Below, one piece after another: positions 36,153 through 44,041 of a DNA stretch of 64,000 nt. Position numbers and translations under genes: made by a program. The notes beneath the pieces are model-generated. The model was not told where the DNA came from and did no database searches. It saw only the letters and a program-made list of their open reading frames with translations. The DNA is from Sphingobium boeckii (GTDB lineage Bacteria > Pseudomonadota > Alphaproteobacteria > Sphingomonadales > Sphingomonadaceae): contig NZ_JACIJC010000002.1 of NCBI RefSeq assembly GCF_014199215.1, forward strand, positions 496,001-560,000, read 5' to 3'. Every line of letters starts with the position of its first letter. Positions within the stretch are counted from its first letter, which is position 1.

Positions 36153-36174
36153 CTTCAAGCTGACTTGAGGTCAA
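36153..36174 (-). promoter_or_regulatory. MerR-type operator and -35 element
   Basis: CTTCAAG (36153-36159) and CTTGAGG (36164-36170) form an inverted repeat around CTGA, resembling SoxR/CueR-type sites. On the minus strand TTGACC (36169-36174) forms a -35 at the edge of the repeat, as in MerR-family promoters with long 19-20-base spacers. The -10 is weak (CAATGT). Confidence 0.65.
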
Positions 36175-36176
36175 GA

Positions 36177-36623
36177 GTGAAACTTCTGGATATTGCCGAG
36201 GTCGCGAAACGCAGCGGGATGTCTGCCTCCAGGCTGCGGTTCTATGAGGAGAAAGGCCTGATCGAGTCGCTCGGCAGGCGCGGATTGCGTAGGCTGTTCG
36301 GCGCAGACGTGCTCGATCGCCTGTCGCTGATCGCCTTGGGGCAGATGGCTGGCTTCTCGCTGGATGAGATCGGCGGCATGTTTGGCCGGAACGAAGGGCC
36401 GCAAGTCGATCGCGCGCTGCTTGAAGCGAAAGCGGATGAGCTCGATCAGATGATAAGGCAGCTCGAAGCGCTCAGGCACGGCCTTCGGCACGCCGCCGCC
36501 TGCCCCGCGCCGAGCCATATGGAATGCCCCAGTTTTCGGCGTTTGATGAAAAGCGCCCGCGCGAATCTGGAGCGCGGCGGATCGCCTAGAAATCGATTTC
36601 GGCGCGCATCCCCACAGTACTGA
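36177..36623 (+). CDS. MerR-family regulator with a C-X7-C metal-site-like loop
   Basis: This 148-residue regulator starts from a GTG preceded by GAGGT. The winged-helix domain reads DIAEVAKRSGMSASRLRFYEEKGLIES, followed by RRLFGADVLDRLSLIALGQMAGFSLDEIGGMFG and a dimerisation helix. Near the C-terminus Cys109 and Cys117 in ACPAPSHMECP have the C-X7-C spacing of CueR-type metal sensors. This suggests metal or thiol sensing, but is not proof. The 3' end overlaps the porin gene by about 38 bases, convergently. The likely target is the divergent methyltransferase gene. Confidence 0.85.
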   Translation: MKLLDIAEVAKRSGMSASRLRFYEEKGLIESLGRRGLRRLFGADVLDRLSLIALGQMAGFSLDEIGGMFGRNEGPQVDRALLEAKADELDQMIRQLEALRHGLRHAAACPAPSHMECPSFRRLMKSARANLERGGSPRNRFRRASPQY

Positions 36624-37983
36624 CGCCGAAATCATCGCGCACGCCACTTGAGCGCAGCGCATCATGATAATCCAGCCAGCCATAATTGAGCGAGACACGC
36701 ATCAGATCGACCGGGGTCCAGATCAGCGAGGCCAGATAGGCGTCCTGCTTGCCGCCGATCACGCCATCATCGCTCAGATCGAGATAGTCATAGCGCAGAT
36801 TGACCTGGAATGCGCCCATTCCGCCTTTGCCGAGCGGACGGCGCACCTTGGTGCGGGCGAATATGCCGTTCTTATAACCACGGGTTTCGCCGGTGAGATA
36901 ATAGCCGATCTCGCCATAGCTGCCGAAGAAGGTGGGGCGTTCGCCAGACACCATATCCGCGCGCAGCCACGCCGCCTCCGCCGCCACATGCAGCGATCCG
37001 CGGACCGCGGCGAATTCCGCCCCATAGCCCAATTCACTTTGGACGTTGAACGCATCGGTGGTGAGGAAACGGGTGTTCGTGCCGTGAAGAAAGGGGCGCT
37101 GGCGATAGCGCGTCAACGCGCGCGACAGATCACCGCGATCGCGCCAGTGGACCGATCCGCCAAAATGCAATTGCGTCTTGCCCGCGACCGGGAACCAGAC
37201 ACTGCGGGCATCCACGCTGTAGCTGTTATTCTCGTCTCCGCCGGAGGGGCCATCCACGGCATTGGAAAGATCGCCGACATTGTCGGTGAACCCGCCGCCG
37301 CTCACCGTGAAGGCCTTGCCCATATAGGTGATCGAGGCACCCACGCGTCGCTCGAATTCGAAGGCATCCGTGAATGCGGCACGCTCCATGAAGCTGGTGC
37401 CGCTGTCACTGGTCAGCTCGTCGAGCGACCAGCCGGGATTCTGCTGGCCCACCATCACGGTCATCGGGCCATGCGCATAGGTCAGATAGGCATCGACCAT
37501 CTCCACCTGATTATCGGAATAATCCGCCTCGATCTTGTAACCGAAGCCCCCCGGCATCGTGCCTTCCGCGCCGATCCGCGCGCGGCGCATTTCGGAGACC
37601 GAGCCAAGCCCGCGATCGGTGGATGCCCTCGGCGCATCGACATAGCCAATGTCCGCCTGGATCCGGCCACGGATCTTGAACAGCCATTCGCTCGACTGGC
37701 TCATTTCGGGCGCGCCCTTCCAGGCGATCTTGGTCTGATCGGCGGGCTTCGGCGGGGCGGCAGCCGCCATCGGTGCCGGGGCTGCCGCTGGGGGCGCCGG
37801 ATTGGCCAAAGCCGGCGCCATCGCGTCCAGCCTGGTTTCCAGCGTGGAGACCTGATCCTTCAGCCGCTGGATTTCCGCGCGCAGCGCCGCAACATCGTCC
37901 GCGCTCTGCGCCAAGGCGAGGCCCGGCGCGCACAGAGCGCTCGCCGCCATCAGCAGCGCCAGCCGCTTACCCCAGTCAGTCAT
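36586..37983 (-). CDS. phosphate-selective porin (OprP/OprO family)
   Basis: This 465-residue outer-membrane porin of the OprP/OprO family begins with a signal peptide (MTDWGKRLALLMAASALCAPGLALA). A short coiled-coil stretch (DDVAALRAEIQRLKDQVSTLETRLDAM) and an Ala/Pro-rich linker follow, then the barrel with WLFKIRGRIQADIGYV, RRARIGAEGTMPGGFGYKIEADYSDNQVEMVDAYLTY and PVDLMRVSLNYGWLDYHDA. It ends in Phe. A GGAGGG ribosome site precedes the ATG. Its position by the Pho regulon supports phosphate or polyphosphate passage. Weak Pho-like half-sites occur upstream (38054-38071 on the minus strand). Confidence 0.88.
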   Translation of the reverse strand: MTDWGKRLALLMAASALCAPGLALAQSADDVAALRAEIQRLKDQVSTLETRLDAMAPALANPAPPAAAPAPMAAAAPPKPADQTKIAWKGAPEMSQSSEWLFKIRGRIQADIGYVDAPRASTDRGLGSVSEMRRARIGAEGTMPGGFGYKIEADYSDNQVEMVDAYLTYAHGPMTVMVGQQNPGWSLDELTSDSGTSFMERAAFTDAFEFERRVGASITYMGKAFTVSGGGFTDNVGDLSNAVDGPSGGDENNSYSVDARSVWFPVAGKTQLHFGGSVHWRDRGDLSRALTRYRQRPFLHGTNTRFLTTDAFNVQSELGYGAEFAAVRGSLHVAAEAAWLRADMVSGERPTFFGSYGEIGYYLTGETRGYKNGIFARTKVRRPLGKGGMGAFQVNLRYDYLDLSDDGVIGGKQDAYLASLIWTPVDLMRVSLNYGWLDYHDALRSSGVRDDFGVSTVGMRAEIDF

Positions 37984-38207
37984 CCCGATTCCCTCCGGCC
38001 ACGCGCGGTGTCAGTCCCCTAGAGCTGCAGTGTGACAGTCCCAAGACCTGTATAAGTCATGTTTGTTACAAAGCATTATTGGTTCGTCACGTCTCATTAT
38101 AGAAGCGGAAACATATTTCTGACGCGGGAGGCGGCCAGGCCGCAGCGTATTTTGTGCTGCTATCCAGATGGTCTAGTCAGGGGGCACGACATTCTGGAGA
38201 CTGTTTC

Positions 38208-39107
38208 ATGACCATCGACTTCACGGATCGCATTGCCATCGTCACCGGGGCTGGCGGCGGACTTGGGCGGGCCTATGCGCTGGAACTCGCCCGGCGCGGT
38301 GCCAAGGTCGTGGTCAACGATCTGGGCGCGTCGCGCGACGGCACGGGCCATTCGGACGCCGCGCTGCAGGTGGTGCAGGAGATCGAGGTTGCGGGCGGGA
38401 TCGCCATGTCCAACGGCGGCAGCGTGACCGAATATGATCAGATGGTAGAGATGGTCTCCAAGGCAAAGGAGGCCTGGGGCGGCGTCCATATCCTGATCAA
38501 CAATGCCGGAATCCTGCGCGACAAGAGCTTCGCCAAGATGGAGCCCGTAGATTTCGATCTGGTGGTGAAGGTGCATCTGAGCGGCTCCGCCAATTGCACC
38601 AAGGCGGTGTGGGAAACCATGCGCGAACAGAATTACGGCCGCGTGCTGATGACCGCCTCGTCCACCGGACTATATGGCAATTTCGGCCAAGCGAATTATG
38701 GCGCGGCCAAGCTCGGTCTCGCAGGGCTGACCAAGACGCTCTATCTGGAAGGCGCGAAGAACAATATCCGCGTCAACACACTCGCGCCCGTGGCGGGTAC
38801 GCGGATGACGGCGGATATCTTCCCCGAACAGGCCTTCGCGGCCTTCGCTCCGGAAAATGTGGTGCCCGCTGCGCTCTATCTGGTCTCGGAGGAGGCTCCC
38901 AGCAATGCGATCATCGGCGCGGGGGCAGGCGTATATCACGCCGCCTATGTCACGATGACACCCGGCGCACTGTTGCCGCCCGACCAGCGCACGCCGGAGG
39001 GCATTGCTGCAGCGTGGTCCCGGATCACCGACCGTAGCGGAGAGATCGTCCCGCAATCGGGTGCGGAGCAATCCATGGTGATCATGAGCAAGCTGCAGGG
39101 GTCGTAA
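38208..39107 (+). CDS. short-chain dehydrogenase of the MFE-2/HSD17B4 type
   Basis: This 299-residue NAD(P)-dependent oxidoreductase starts at ATG 38208 with CTGGAG upstream. Its features are TGAGGGLGRAYALELARRGAKVVVNDLG (cofactor Gly motif), INNAGILRD, and the Ser-Tyr-Lys region SSTGLYGNFGQANYGAAKLG. The extra C-terminal part and the VVNDLGASRDGTGHSD stretch match the 3-hydroxyacyl-CoA dehydrogenase domain of multifunctional enzyme 2. A role in beta-oxidation of branched or unusual acyl-CoA is likely, but unproven here. No hydratase domain is fused. Confidence 0.9.
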   Translation: MTIDFTDRIAIVTGAGGGLGRAYALELARRGAKVVVNDLGASRDGTGHSDAALQVVQEIEVAGGIAMSNGGSVTEYDQMVEMVSKAKEAWGGVHILINNAGILRDKSFAKMEPVDFDLVVKVHLSGSANCTKAVWETMREQNYGRVLMTASSTGLYGNFGQANYGAAKLGLAGLTKTLYLEGAKNNIRVNTLAPVAGTRMTADIFPEQAFAAFAPENVVPAALYLVSEEAPSNAIIGAGAGVYHAAYVTMTPGALLPPDQRTPEGIAAAWSRITDRSGEIVPQSGAEQSMVIMSKLQGS

Positions 39108-39136
39108 ATTCATTCCCCCCCTCGCTTCAGGAGGAA

Positions 39137-39173
39137 TTGCTGTATTGCCGTATTAATACAGCAATGCTATACT
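39137..39173 (+). promoter_or_regulatory. promoter with overlapping palindromic operator
   Basis: TTGCTGTATT (39137-39146) and AATACAGCAA (39155-39164) are perfect 10-bp complements, and GTATTAATAC (39150-39159) is itself a palindrome. A -35 candidate TTGCCG (39145-39150) and -10 TATACT (39168-39173) are spaced 17 bases apart, so the repeat covers the promoter. A dimeric repressor such as a GntR-type protein could bind here; none is encoded next to it. Confidence 0.6.
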
Positions 39174-39201
39174 TCATCCTGCAAAGGGGTCGAGAAGCAT
39201 C

Positions 39202-40248
39202 ATGTATAGCGAAAGTGATATCGAGGCCGCGATCGCCGCAGGGGCGATCAGCCCCGCGGCGGCCACTGCGTTTAGAAACCATGTTTCAGCCGCGCGATCG
39301 ACCCCGGCGGTGGATGAAGAGAGTTTCCGCCTGCTCACGGGGTTCAACGATATTTTCGTCTCGATCGCCATCGCGCTGCTGCTCACCGCATTGGCGTGGA
39401 TCGGCGGTGACCGCGCCGCGGCGCTCGGCGGCGCGGTTGTCGCCGTCGCAAGCTGGGGGCTGGCGGAATATTTCACGCGGTGTCGCCGGATGGCGCTGCC
39501 CAGCATCCTGCTGCTGCTGAGCTTCACCGGCGGCGTTGCCGCCACCATGATCGGCGCGCTGACCGATATCGAGCCCGATCTCGGCGAACGCACGGGCGCG
39601 CTCGTGCTGGCGGGCATCGGCCTGATCACGGCGGGTGCAGCCTGGCTGCACTGGCGGCGTTTCCATGTGCCGATCACCGTGGCGGCGGGCGCGATTGCGC
39701 TGGTCGGGGTGGCCGTGGCGCTGGTGCTGGCGGTCAGCCCCGCTCTGGTGGATCATGCGCCCTGGTTCGCATTGGCGGGCGGCATCGGCATCTTCGTGCT
39801 CGCCATGCACTGGGATGCGCAGGACCGCACCCGATTGACGCGCCGTTCCGACGTCGCCTTCTGGCTCCATCTGGCAGCCGCACCGATGATCGCGCACCCG
39901 ATTTTCCATCAATTGGGCGTGCTGGATGGCGGCACGATCACCGCCGGGGCCGCGGCCTTCGTGATCGCGCTCTATATCTTCTTCGCGCTGGTATCGCTGA
40001 CGATCGACCGGCGCGCGCTGCTCGTTTCGTCGCTGGCTTATGTGCTCTATGCGATGAGCGCCTTGTTCGAGCAGTTCGGCGCGGTCAGCCTCAATGTCGC
40101 GCTGACCGGGCTGGTGATCGGTTCAGCGCTGCTGCTGCTCTCCGCCTTCTGGCATCCCGTGCGCAAGATCGTGGTGGAAACGCTGCCCGGCGATCTGCGT
40201 GAGCGCCTCCCCGTACTCGACCGTCCGGCCATCGCAACACCCGCCTGA
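39202..40248 (+). CDS. polytopic inner-membrane protein of unknown function
   Basis: This 348-residue protein has a soluble N-terminal region of about 45 residues (MYSESDIEAAIAAGAISPAAATAFRNHV), which resembles the start of DUF2157-type proteins, and then about ten hydrophobic segments. No catalytic or transport motif is visible. It has its own promoter candidate with an overlapping palindrome and ends at a strong intrinsic terminator, so it appears to be a single-gene unit. I cannot assign a function. Confidence 0.8.
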   Translation: MYSESDIEAAIAAGAISPAAATAFRNHVSAARSTPAVDEESFRLLTGFNDIFVSIAIALLLTALAWIGGDRAAALGGAVVAVASWGLAEYFTRCRRMALPSILLLLSFTGGVAATMIGALTDIEPDLGERTGALVLAGIGLITAGAAWLHWRRFHVPITVAAGAIALVGVAVALVLAVSPALVDHAPWFALAGGIGIFVLAMHWDAQDRTRLTRRSDVAFWLHLAAAPMIAHPIFHQLGVLDGGTITAGAAAFVIALYIFFALVSLTIDRRALLVSSLAYVLYAMSALFEQFGAVSLNVALTGLVIGSALLLLSAFWHPVRKIVVETLPGDLRERLPVLDRPAIATPA

Positions 40249-40266
40249 GCCGGACCGCGACAGACT

Positions 40267-40301
40267 GGCCGCGCGCTCGAATCGAGCGTGCGGCCTTTTT
40301 T
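40267..40301 (+). terminator. intrinsic terminator
   Basis: The stem GGCCGCGCGCT pairs with AGCGTGCGGCC (one wobble) around a short loop and is followed by six T. It ends the membrane-protein transcript on the plus strand, next to the convergent DUF2794 gene. Confidence 0.92.
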
Positions 40302-40303
40302 GC

Positions 40304-40651
40304 TTATTCGGCCACCAGCTTCATCAGCCGCCGTTCGACCGGGGCCAGCACGCCCGCCAGATCATGGCCACGTTTCAATACCACGCCGGATTCATTCACC
40401 AGCGCCCACATGCCCTGCCGCTGCCTGAGCGCGGGGCGCTTTTCGATCCGATATTCGGGGCGCTCGGCGGCCCGGCGAAAAGCGGAAAAGATCGCGGCGT
40501 CGCGGCCCATATCCATGGCATAATCCTTCCAATGGCCAGCGGCGACCATCCGGCCATAAAGATCGAGGATCCGGGTCAGTTCGGCGCGTTCGAACCCCGT
40601 CTGCGTCGCCGCGCCCCGCGGCACCGGGAACGGCGTGACGACTCCGTTCAT
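40304..40651 (-). CDS. DUF2794-type small protein
   Basis: This 115-residue protein resembles DUF2794 proteins of alphaproteobacteria: FERAELTRILDLYGRMVAAGHWKDYAMDMGRDAAIFSAFRRAAERPEYRIEKRPAL. It probably lies in the cytoplasm, with no signal or membrane segment. Its start overlaps the cysE stop codon (ATGA at 40648-40651), so the two are co-translated. Function unknown. Confidence 0.8.
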   Translation of the reverse strand: MNGVVTPFPVPRGAATQTGFERAELTRILDLYGRMVAAGHWKDYAMDMGRDAAIFSAFRRAAERPEYRIEKRPALRQRQGMWALVNESGVVLKRGHDLAGVLAPVERRLMKLVAE

Positions 40652-41337
40652 GCGCTTTCGCGCTTGCCCTTGTCATCCGCGCGTTCGGCCAGCAACTCGT
40701 CCAGCCGCTTGCGCATCGTTTCCAGTTCGCAGCGCATGATTTCCAGCTTCTGCGTCGCCGGATCGAATTTCTCGCTGCAGGGGGTGCCATAGGGCACGAA
40801 GCCCTTCTGGATTTCCTTCACGTCCATCAGCATCGGCTTGGCCGGAATGCCGACCATGATCGCGCCTTCGGCCACATCCTTGGTCACCACGGCATTTGCG
40901 CCGATGCGCGCGCGCGGGCCGACCGTGATCGGGCCGAGCACCGCAGCGCCGAGGCTGATCATCGCACCGTCCATGATCGTGGGATGGCGCTTGCCGCCCA
41001 CACCATTGGTCGGATTCGTCCCACCCAGCGTCGCGCCCTGATAAATGGTCACATTATCGCCGATTTCAGTGGTCTCGCCGATCACCACGAAGCCGTGGTC
41101 GATGAACAGATTGCGGCCGATCTTCGCACCCGGATGGATGTCGATCGCGGTCAAAAAGCGGGAGAGATGGTTCACGAACCGCGCGAGGAAGTGCATTTCG
41201 GCTTCATAAAGCCAATGCGCCACCCGATGCATCCCCACGGCCAGCACGCCCGGATAAAGCAAAACTTCCCAGCGGGACCGCGGCGCAGGATCACGCGCCT
41301 TGATCGAATCCAGATATTGTTTGAGCTGTTCCAGCAT
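40648..41337 (-). CDS. cysE: serine O-acetyltransferase
   Basis: This 229-residue enzyme makes O-acetylserine for cysteine synthesis. The N-terminal helical part reads YPGVLAVGMHRVAHWLYEAEMHFLARFVNHLSRFLTAIDIHPGA. The left-handed beta-helix has GRNLFIDHGFVVIGETTEIGDNVTIYQGATLGGT with the catalytic His. It is slightly shorter than E. coli CysE and closer to the EpsC-type enzymes. The C-terminus has a charged helix (IMRCELETMRKRLDELLAER). It is divergent from a TSUP-family permease gene. Confidence 0.95.
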   Translation of the reverse strand: MLEQLKQYLDSIKARDPAPRSRWEVLLYPGVLAVGMHRVAHWLYEAEMHFLARFVNHLSRFLTAIDIHPGAKIGRNLFIDHGFVVIGETTEIGDNVTIYQGATLGGTNPTNGVGGKRHPTIMDGAMISLGAAVLGPITVGPRARIGANAVVTKDVAEGAIMVGIPAKPMLMDVKEIQKGFVPYGTPCSEKFDPATQKLEIMRCELETMRKRLDELLAERADDKGKRESA

Positions 41338-41515
41338 CGCGACGGCCTCCCTGGTGCCGACGTTAATTTAGGCGCTAAATCCCAAGATTTCCAGTATCGG
41401 CTTCAATAAGGCTGAAAGCGCTTGTCTAGTGCCTTGATAGGGAAACTGTCTTGTCCGCATGGCCCCGCTCGTGCAGCTAGGCAAAAAGATACGATACGTA
41501 AGGGAAGCTTACCGG

Positions 41516-42283
41516 ATGATCGAATTCATCAGCGAAAACTGGCAGAATATTCTGCCATTCATCGCCGTGGGCTTTGCCGCACAAATGATAGACGGAGCGC
41601 TGGGCATGGCCTTCGGCGTGATCAACAGCACATTGATGGTGAGTGTGCTCGGCATTCCCCCCGCAACAGCGTCGGCCAGCGTGCATCTGGTGGAATCCTT
41701 CACCACCGCCGCTTCGGGAATCAGCCATGTTCTTCACAAGAATGTCGATTGGAAGCTGTTCGCCCGGCTGGTGATCCCCGGAATGATCGGCGGCGCATTG
41801 GGCGCCTATCTGCTTTCCAATATCGATGCGTCAGTCGCCAAGCCCTATGTGATGACCTATCTCGCATCGATCGGCATCTATCTACTGTTCCGCGCTTGGC
41901 GCGGGCAGATCGAGCCGCGCCAGCCCCGCATCATCGAACCTCTGGGCCTGGCAGGAGGCTTTCTGGACGCGGCCGGCGGCGGCGGATGGGGGCCGGTGGT
42001 GACCTCAAACCTGCTTATCCAGGGTGCCAGCCCGCGCACCACCATCGGCACCGTCAACACCGTTGAATTCTTTCTCACCACAACAATCTCGGCGACGTTC
42101 ATTGCCAATATCGGTTTCAAGGCGTTTACCCTGACCACGGCCGGACTGTTGATCGGCGGGCTGATCGCAGCGCCCTTCGGCGGCTATCTGGCTAAACGGG
42201 TACCAGCCCGCACATTGATGGCCATGGTCGGCATCCTGCTCACGCTGACCAGCCTCTATACGGTTTATTCGGCGCTGCGCTGA
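41516..42283 (+). CDS. TSUP-family (TauE/SafE) sulphur-compound permease-like protein
   Basis: This 255-residue membrane protein starts at ATG 41516. It has the TSUP repeat layout: FIAVGFAAQMIDGALGMAFGVINSTLM at the first half and GLAGGFLDAAGGGGWGPVVTSNLLIQGASPRTTIGTVNTVEFF at the second, with seven or eight hydrophobic segments. Family members export sulphite, sulphoacetate or similar anions. The neighbouring cysE supports a sulphur context, but the substrate is inferred. Confidence 0.88.
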   Translation: MIEFISENWQNILPFIAVGFAAQMIDGALGMAFGVINSTLMVSVLGIPPATASASVHLVESFTTAASGISHVLHKNVDWKLFARLVIPGMIGGALGAYLLSNIDASVAKPYVMTYLASIGIYLLFRAWRGQIEPRQPRIIEPLGLAGGFLDAAGGGGWGPVVTSNLLIQGASPRTTIGTVNTVEFFLTTTISATFIANIGFKAFTLTTAGLLIGGLIAAPFGGYLAKRVPARTLMAMVGILLTLTSLYTVYSALR

Positions 42284-42316
42284 GCGGACTGGAATTATTC
42301 AAAAACACACTTACAT

Positions 42317-42341
42317 TCACCCCACTGATCGATTGGGGTGA
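42317..42341 (+). promoter_or_regulatory. hairpin covering the oxyR ribosome site
   Basis: TCACCCCA (42317-42324) and TGGGGTGA (42334-42341) are perfect 8-bp complements around a 9-base loop. The right arm contains GGGGTGA, the likely Shine-Dalgarno sequence of oxyR, which begins at 42345. The repeat could also be a LysR-type binding site. Confidence 0.55.
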
Positions 42342-42344
42342 TTA

Positions 42345-43259
42345 ATGTCCACATATCTGCCAACGCTGAAACAGCTTCAATATCTGGTCGCCCTGCGCGA
42401 TCACGGGCATTTCGGGCGCGCCGCCGAAGCCTGTTTCGTTACGCAATCCACGCTGTCGGCGGGGCTGCGCGAACTCGAATCGCTGATCGGCATCATCTTG
42501 GTGGAGCGCACGCGCCGTGTCGTCCGCTTCACGCCGCTGGGCGAAAAGATCGCCGACAAGGCGATCCGGGTGCTGCGGGAGGCAGAGGATCTGGCGGGGA
42601 TGGCGCGCGCGGCGGGCAAGCCGCTGTCCGGCGAATTGCGCATGGGCGTGATCCCCACGATCGCGCCCTTCCTTCTGCCTCGCATCCTGCCCCGGCTGCG
42701 CAGCGACTGGCCCGATCTGAAACTCTATCTGCGCGAGGAAACCAGCCGCGCGGCCTGCGAATCGCTGCATCATGGGCAGGTCGATTGCGTGCTGCTCGCT
42801 TTGCCTTACGCCTGCGGCGACGTTGAGCATGAGACCTTGTTCGAGGATCGTCTCTTCGTCGCCTTTCCCAAGGGTGAGAAAGCCGATCTGCCCGATATCG
42901 TTTCAGCCGATGCGATAGACGAGAGCCGCCTGCTGCTGCTGGAAGACGGGCATTGCCTGAAGGATCATGCGCTGTCCGCGTGCAACCGACCGGAATTGCG
43001 CGCGGAAGCGGCGATGCTGGGCACCTCGCTACATACGCTGGTGCAGATGGTGGATAACGGGCTTGGCGTGACGCTGTTGCCCGAAATGGCGCTGGATGCC
43101 GGCATTCTTTCAGGCACCAGCATCGAGGCGCGGCCGCTGGACGCCGAAAATGCGGCACGGCAGATCGCATTGGTGTGGCGCAAGGGCAGCCCCCGCGAAA
43201 AAGACTTTCAATTGCTGGCCGGTGTTCTCAAAAATAGCGCCGCCGCCCTGCGCGCATGA
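42345..43259 (+). CDS. oxyR: peroxide-sensing LysR regulator OxyR
   Basis: This 304-residue LysR-type activator has a helix-turn-helix at residues about 8-65 (LKQLQYLVALRDHGHFGRAAEACFVTQSTLSAGLRELE). The redox Cys pair, Cys204 and Cys213, is in LLLEDGHCLKDHALSACN, the same nine-residue spacing as in E. coli OxyR. The function is therefore likely: hydrogen peroxide oxidises the pair and turns on detoxification genes. No catalase or ahpC gene is in the window. A hairpin overlaps its ribosome site. Confidence 0.94.
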   Translation: MSTYLPTLKQLQYLVALRDHGHFGRAAEACFVTQSTLSAGLRELESLIGIILVERTRRVVRFTPLGEKIADKAIRVLREAEDLAGMARAAGKPLSGELRMGVIPTIAPFLLPRILPRLRSDWPDLKLYLREETSRAACESLHHGQVDCVLLALPYACGDVEHETLFEDRLFVAFPKGEKADLPDIVSADAIDESRLLLLEDGHCLKDHALSACNRPELRAEAAMLGTSLHTLVQMVDNGLGVTLLPEMALDAGILSGTSIEARPLDAENAARQIALVWRKGSPREKDFQLLAGVLKNSAAALRA

Positions 43260-43344
43260 AACGATTCGCCCGCTCGGGCGTAGAGTTCATGATAGGTTCA
43301 ACTGCCTGGCTCATTTTAGAACAATCATTCCTTGGAGATTGCTA

Positions 43345-43953
43345 ATGTCGTTTTCGAAATTCGTTGCGTTGTTGATGACCTCGTCCAGCCTGATGATCTG
43401 TGCCGGCACAGCCAATGCCATGCAGGCGCAAGCCGCTCCGGCAGCGCCGGCAGAAGCTGCCGCCAATCCTGTCGTCGGCGGCGCGGAAATGCTTCCCACC
43501 AAGACGATCGTCGAAAACGCTTCCGCTTCCAAAGATCACACCACGCTGGTTGCGGCGATCACCGCGGCGGGTCTGGTCGAAGCGCTCTCCGGTCCAGGGC
43601 CGTTTACCGTCTTTGCCCCCACCAATGATGCTTTCACCGCATTCGGCGCGGACACTGTGGCCACGCTGATGAAGCCGGAAAGCAAGCCGAACCTCGAAAA
43701 GGTTCTGAAATATCATGTGGTGGCGGGCAAGATCACGCGTGAAGAACTGCTGGCGAAGCTGAAGGCGGGTGGCGGCAAGACCACGCTGACCACGCTCGAA
43801 GGCAGCCCAATCTCGGTGTCGCTCGAAGCAGGCGACAATATCCTGCTGACGGATGTCATCGGCAATGCCGCATATATTACCCAGGCGGACGTCAATCAGT
43901 CCAATGGGGTGATCCATGTCGTGAACGGCGTGCTAGCTCCCAAGCTCGGCTGA
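43345..43953 (+). CDS. exported fasciclin-domain protein
   Basis: This 202-residue protein starts at ATG 43345 with TTGGAG upstream. A signal peptide (MSFSKFVALLMTSSSLMICAGTANA) and an Ala/Pro-rich linker precede one FAS1 domain (about residues 55-200). Its conserved stretches are FTVFAPTNDAFTAF, YHVVAGKI and NGVIHVVNGVLAP. Such secreted FAS1 proteins act in adhesion or envelope interactions. The downstream intrinsic terminator makes this a single-gene unit. Confidence 0.93.
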   Translation: MSFSKFVALLMTSSSLMICAGTANAMQAQAAPAAPAEAAANPVVGGAEMLPTKTIVENASASKDHTTLVAAITAAGLVEALSGPGPFTVFAPTNDAFTAFGADTVATLMKPESKPNLEKVLKYHVVAGKITREELLAKLKAGGGKTTLTTLEGSPISVSLEAGDNILLTDVIGNAAYITQADVNQSNGVIHVVNGVLAPKLG

Positions 43954-43977
43954 TCGCGCACAGGATTGTCCCGAGGA

Positions 43978-44004
43978 GGGCGGCGTGAAAGCGCCGCCCT
44001 TTTT
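43978..44004 (+). terminator. intrinsic terminator
   Basis: The stem GGGCGGCG (43978-43985) / CGCCGCCC (43992-43999) has a six-base loop and is followed by five T, after the fasciclin gene. Confidence 0.92.
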
Positions 44005-44041
44005 CGTTGGAGAGACCCGCCCCGAAAAGCCGACGACTACG

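Noticed and set aside
36177-36623. Naming the MerR protein SoxR because of its operator
   Set aside because: It lacks the four-Cys iron-sulphur motif of SoxR and has only a C-X7-C pair.
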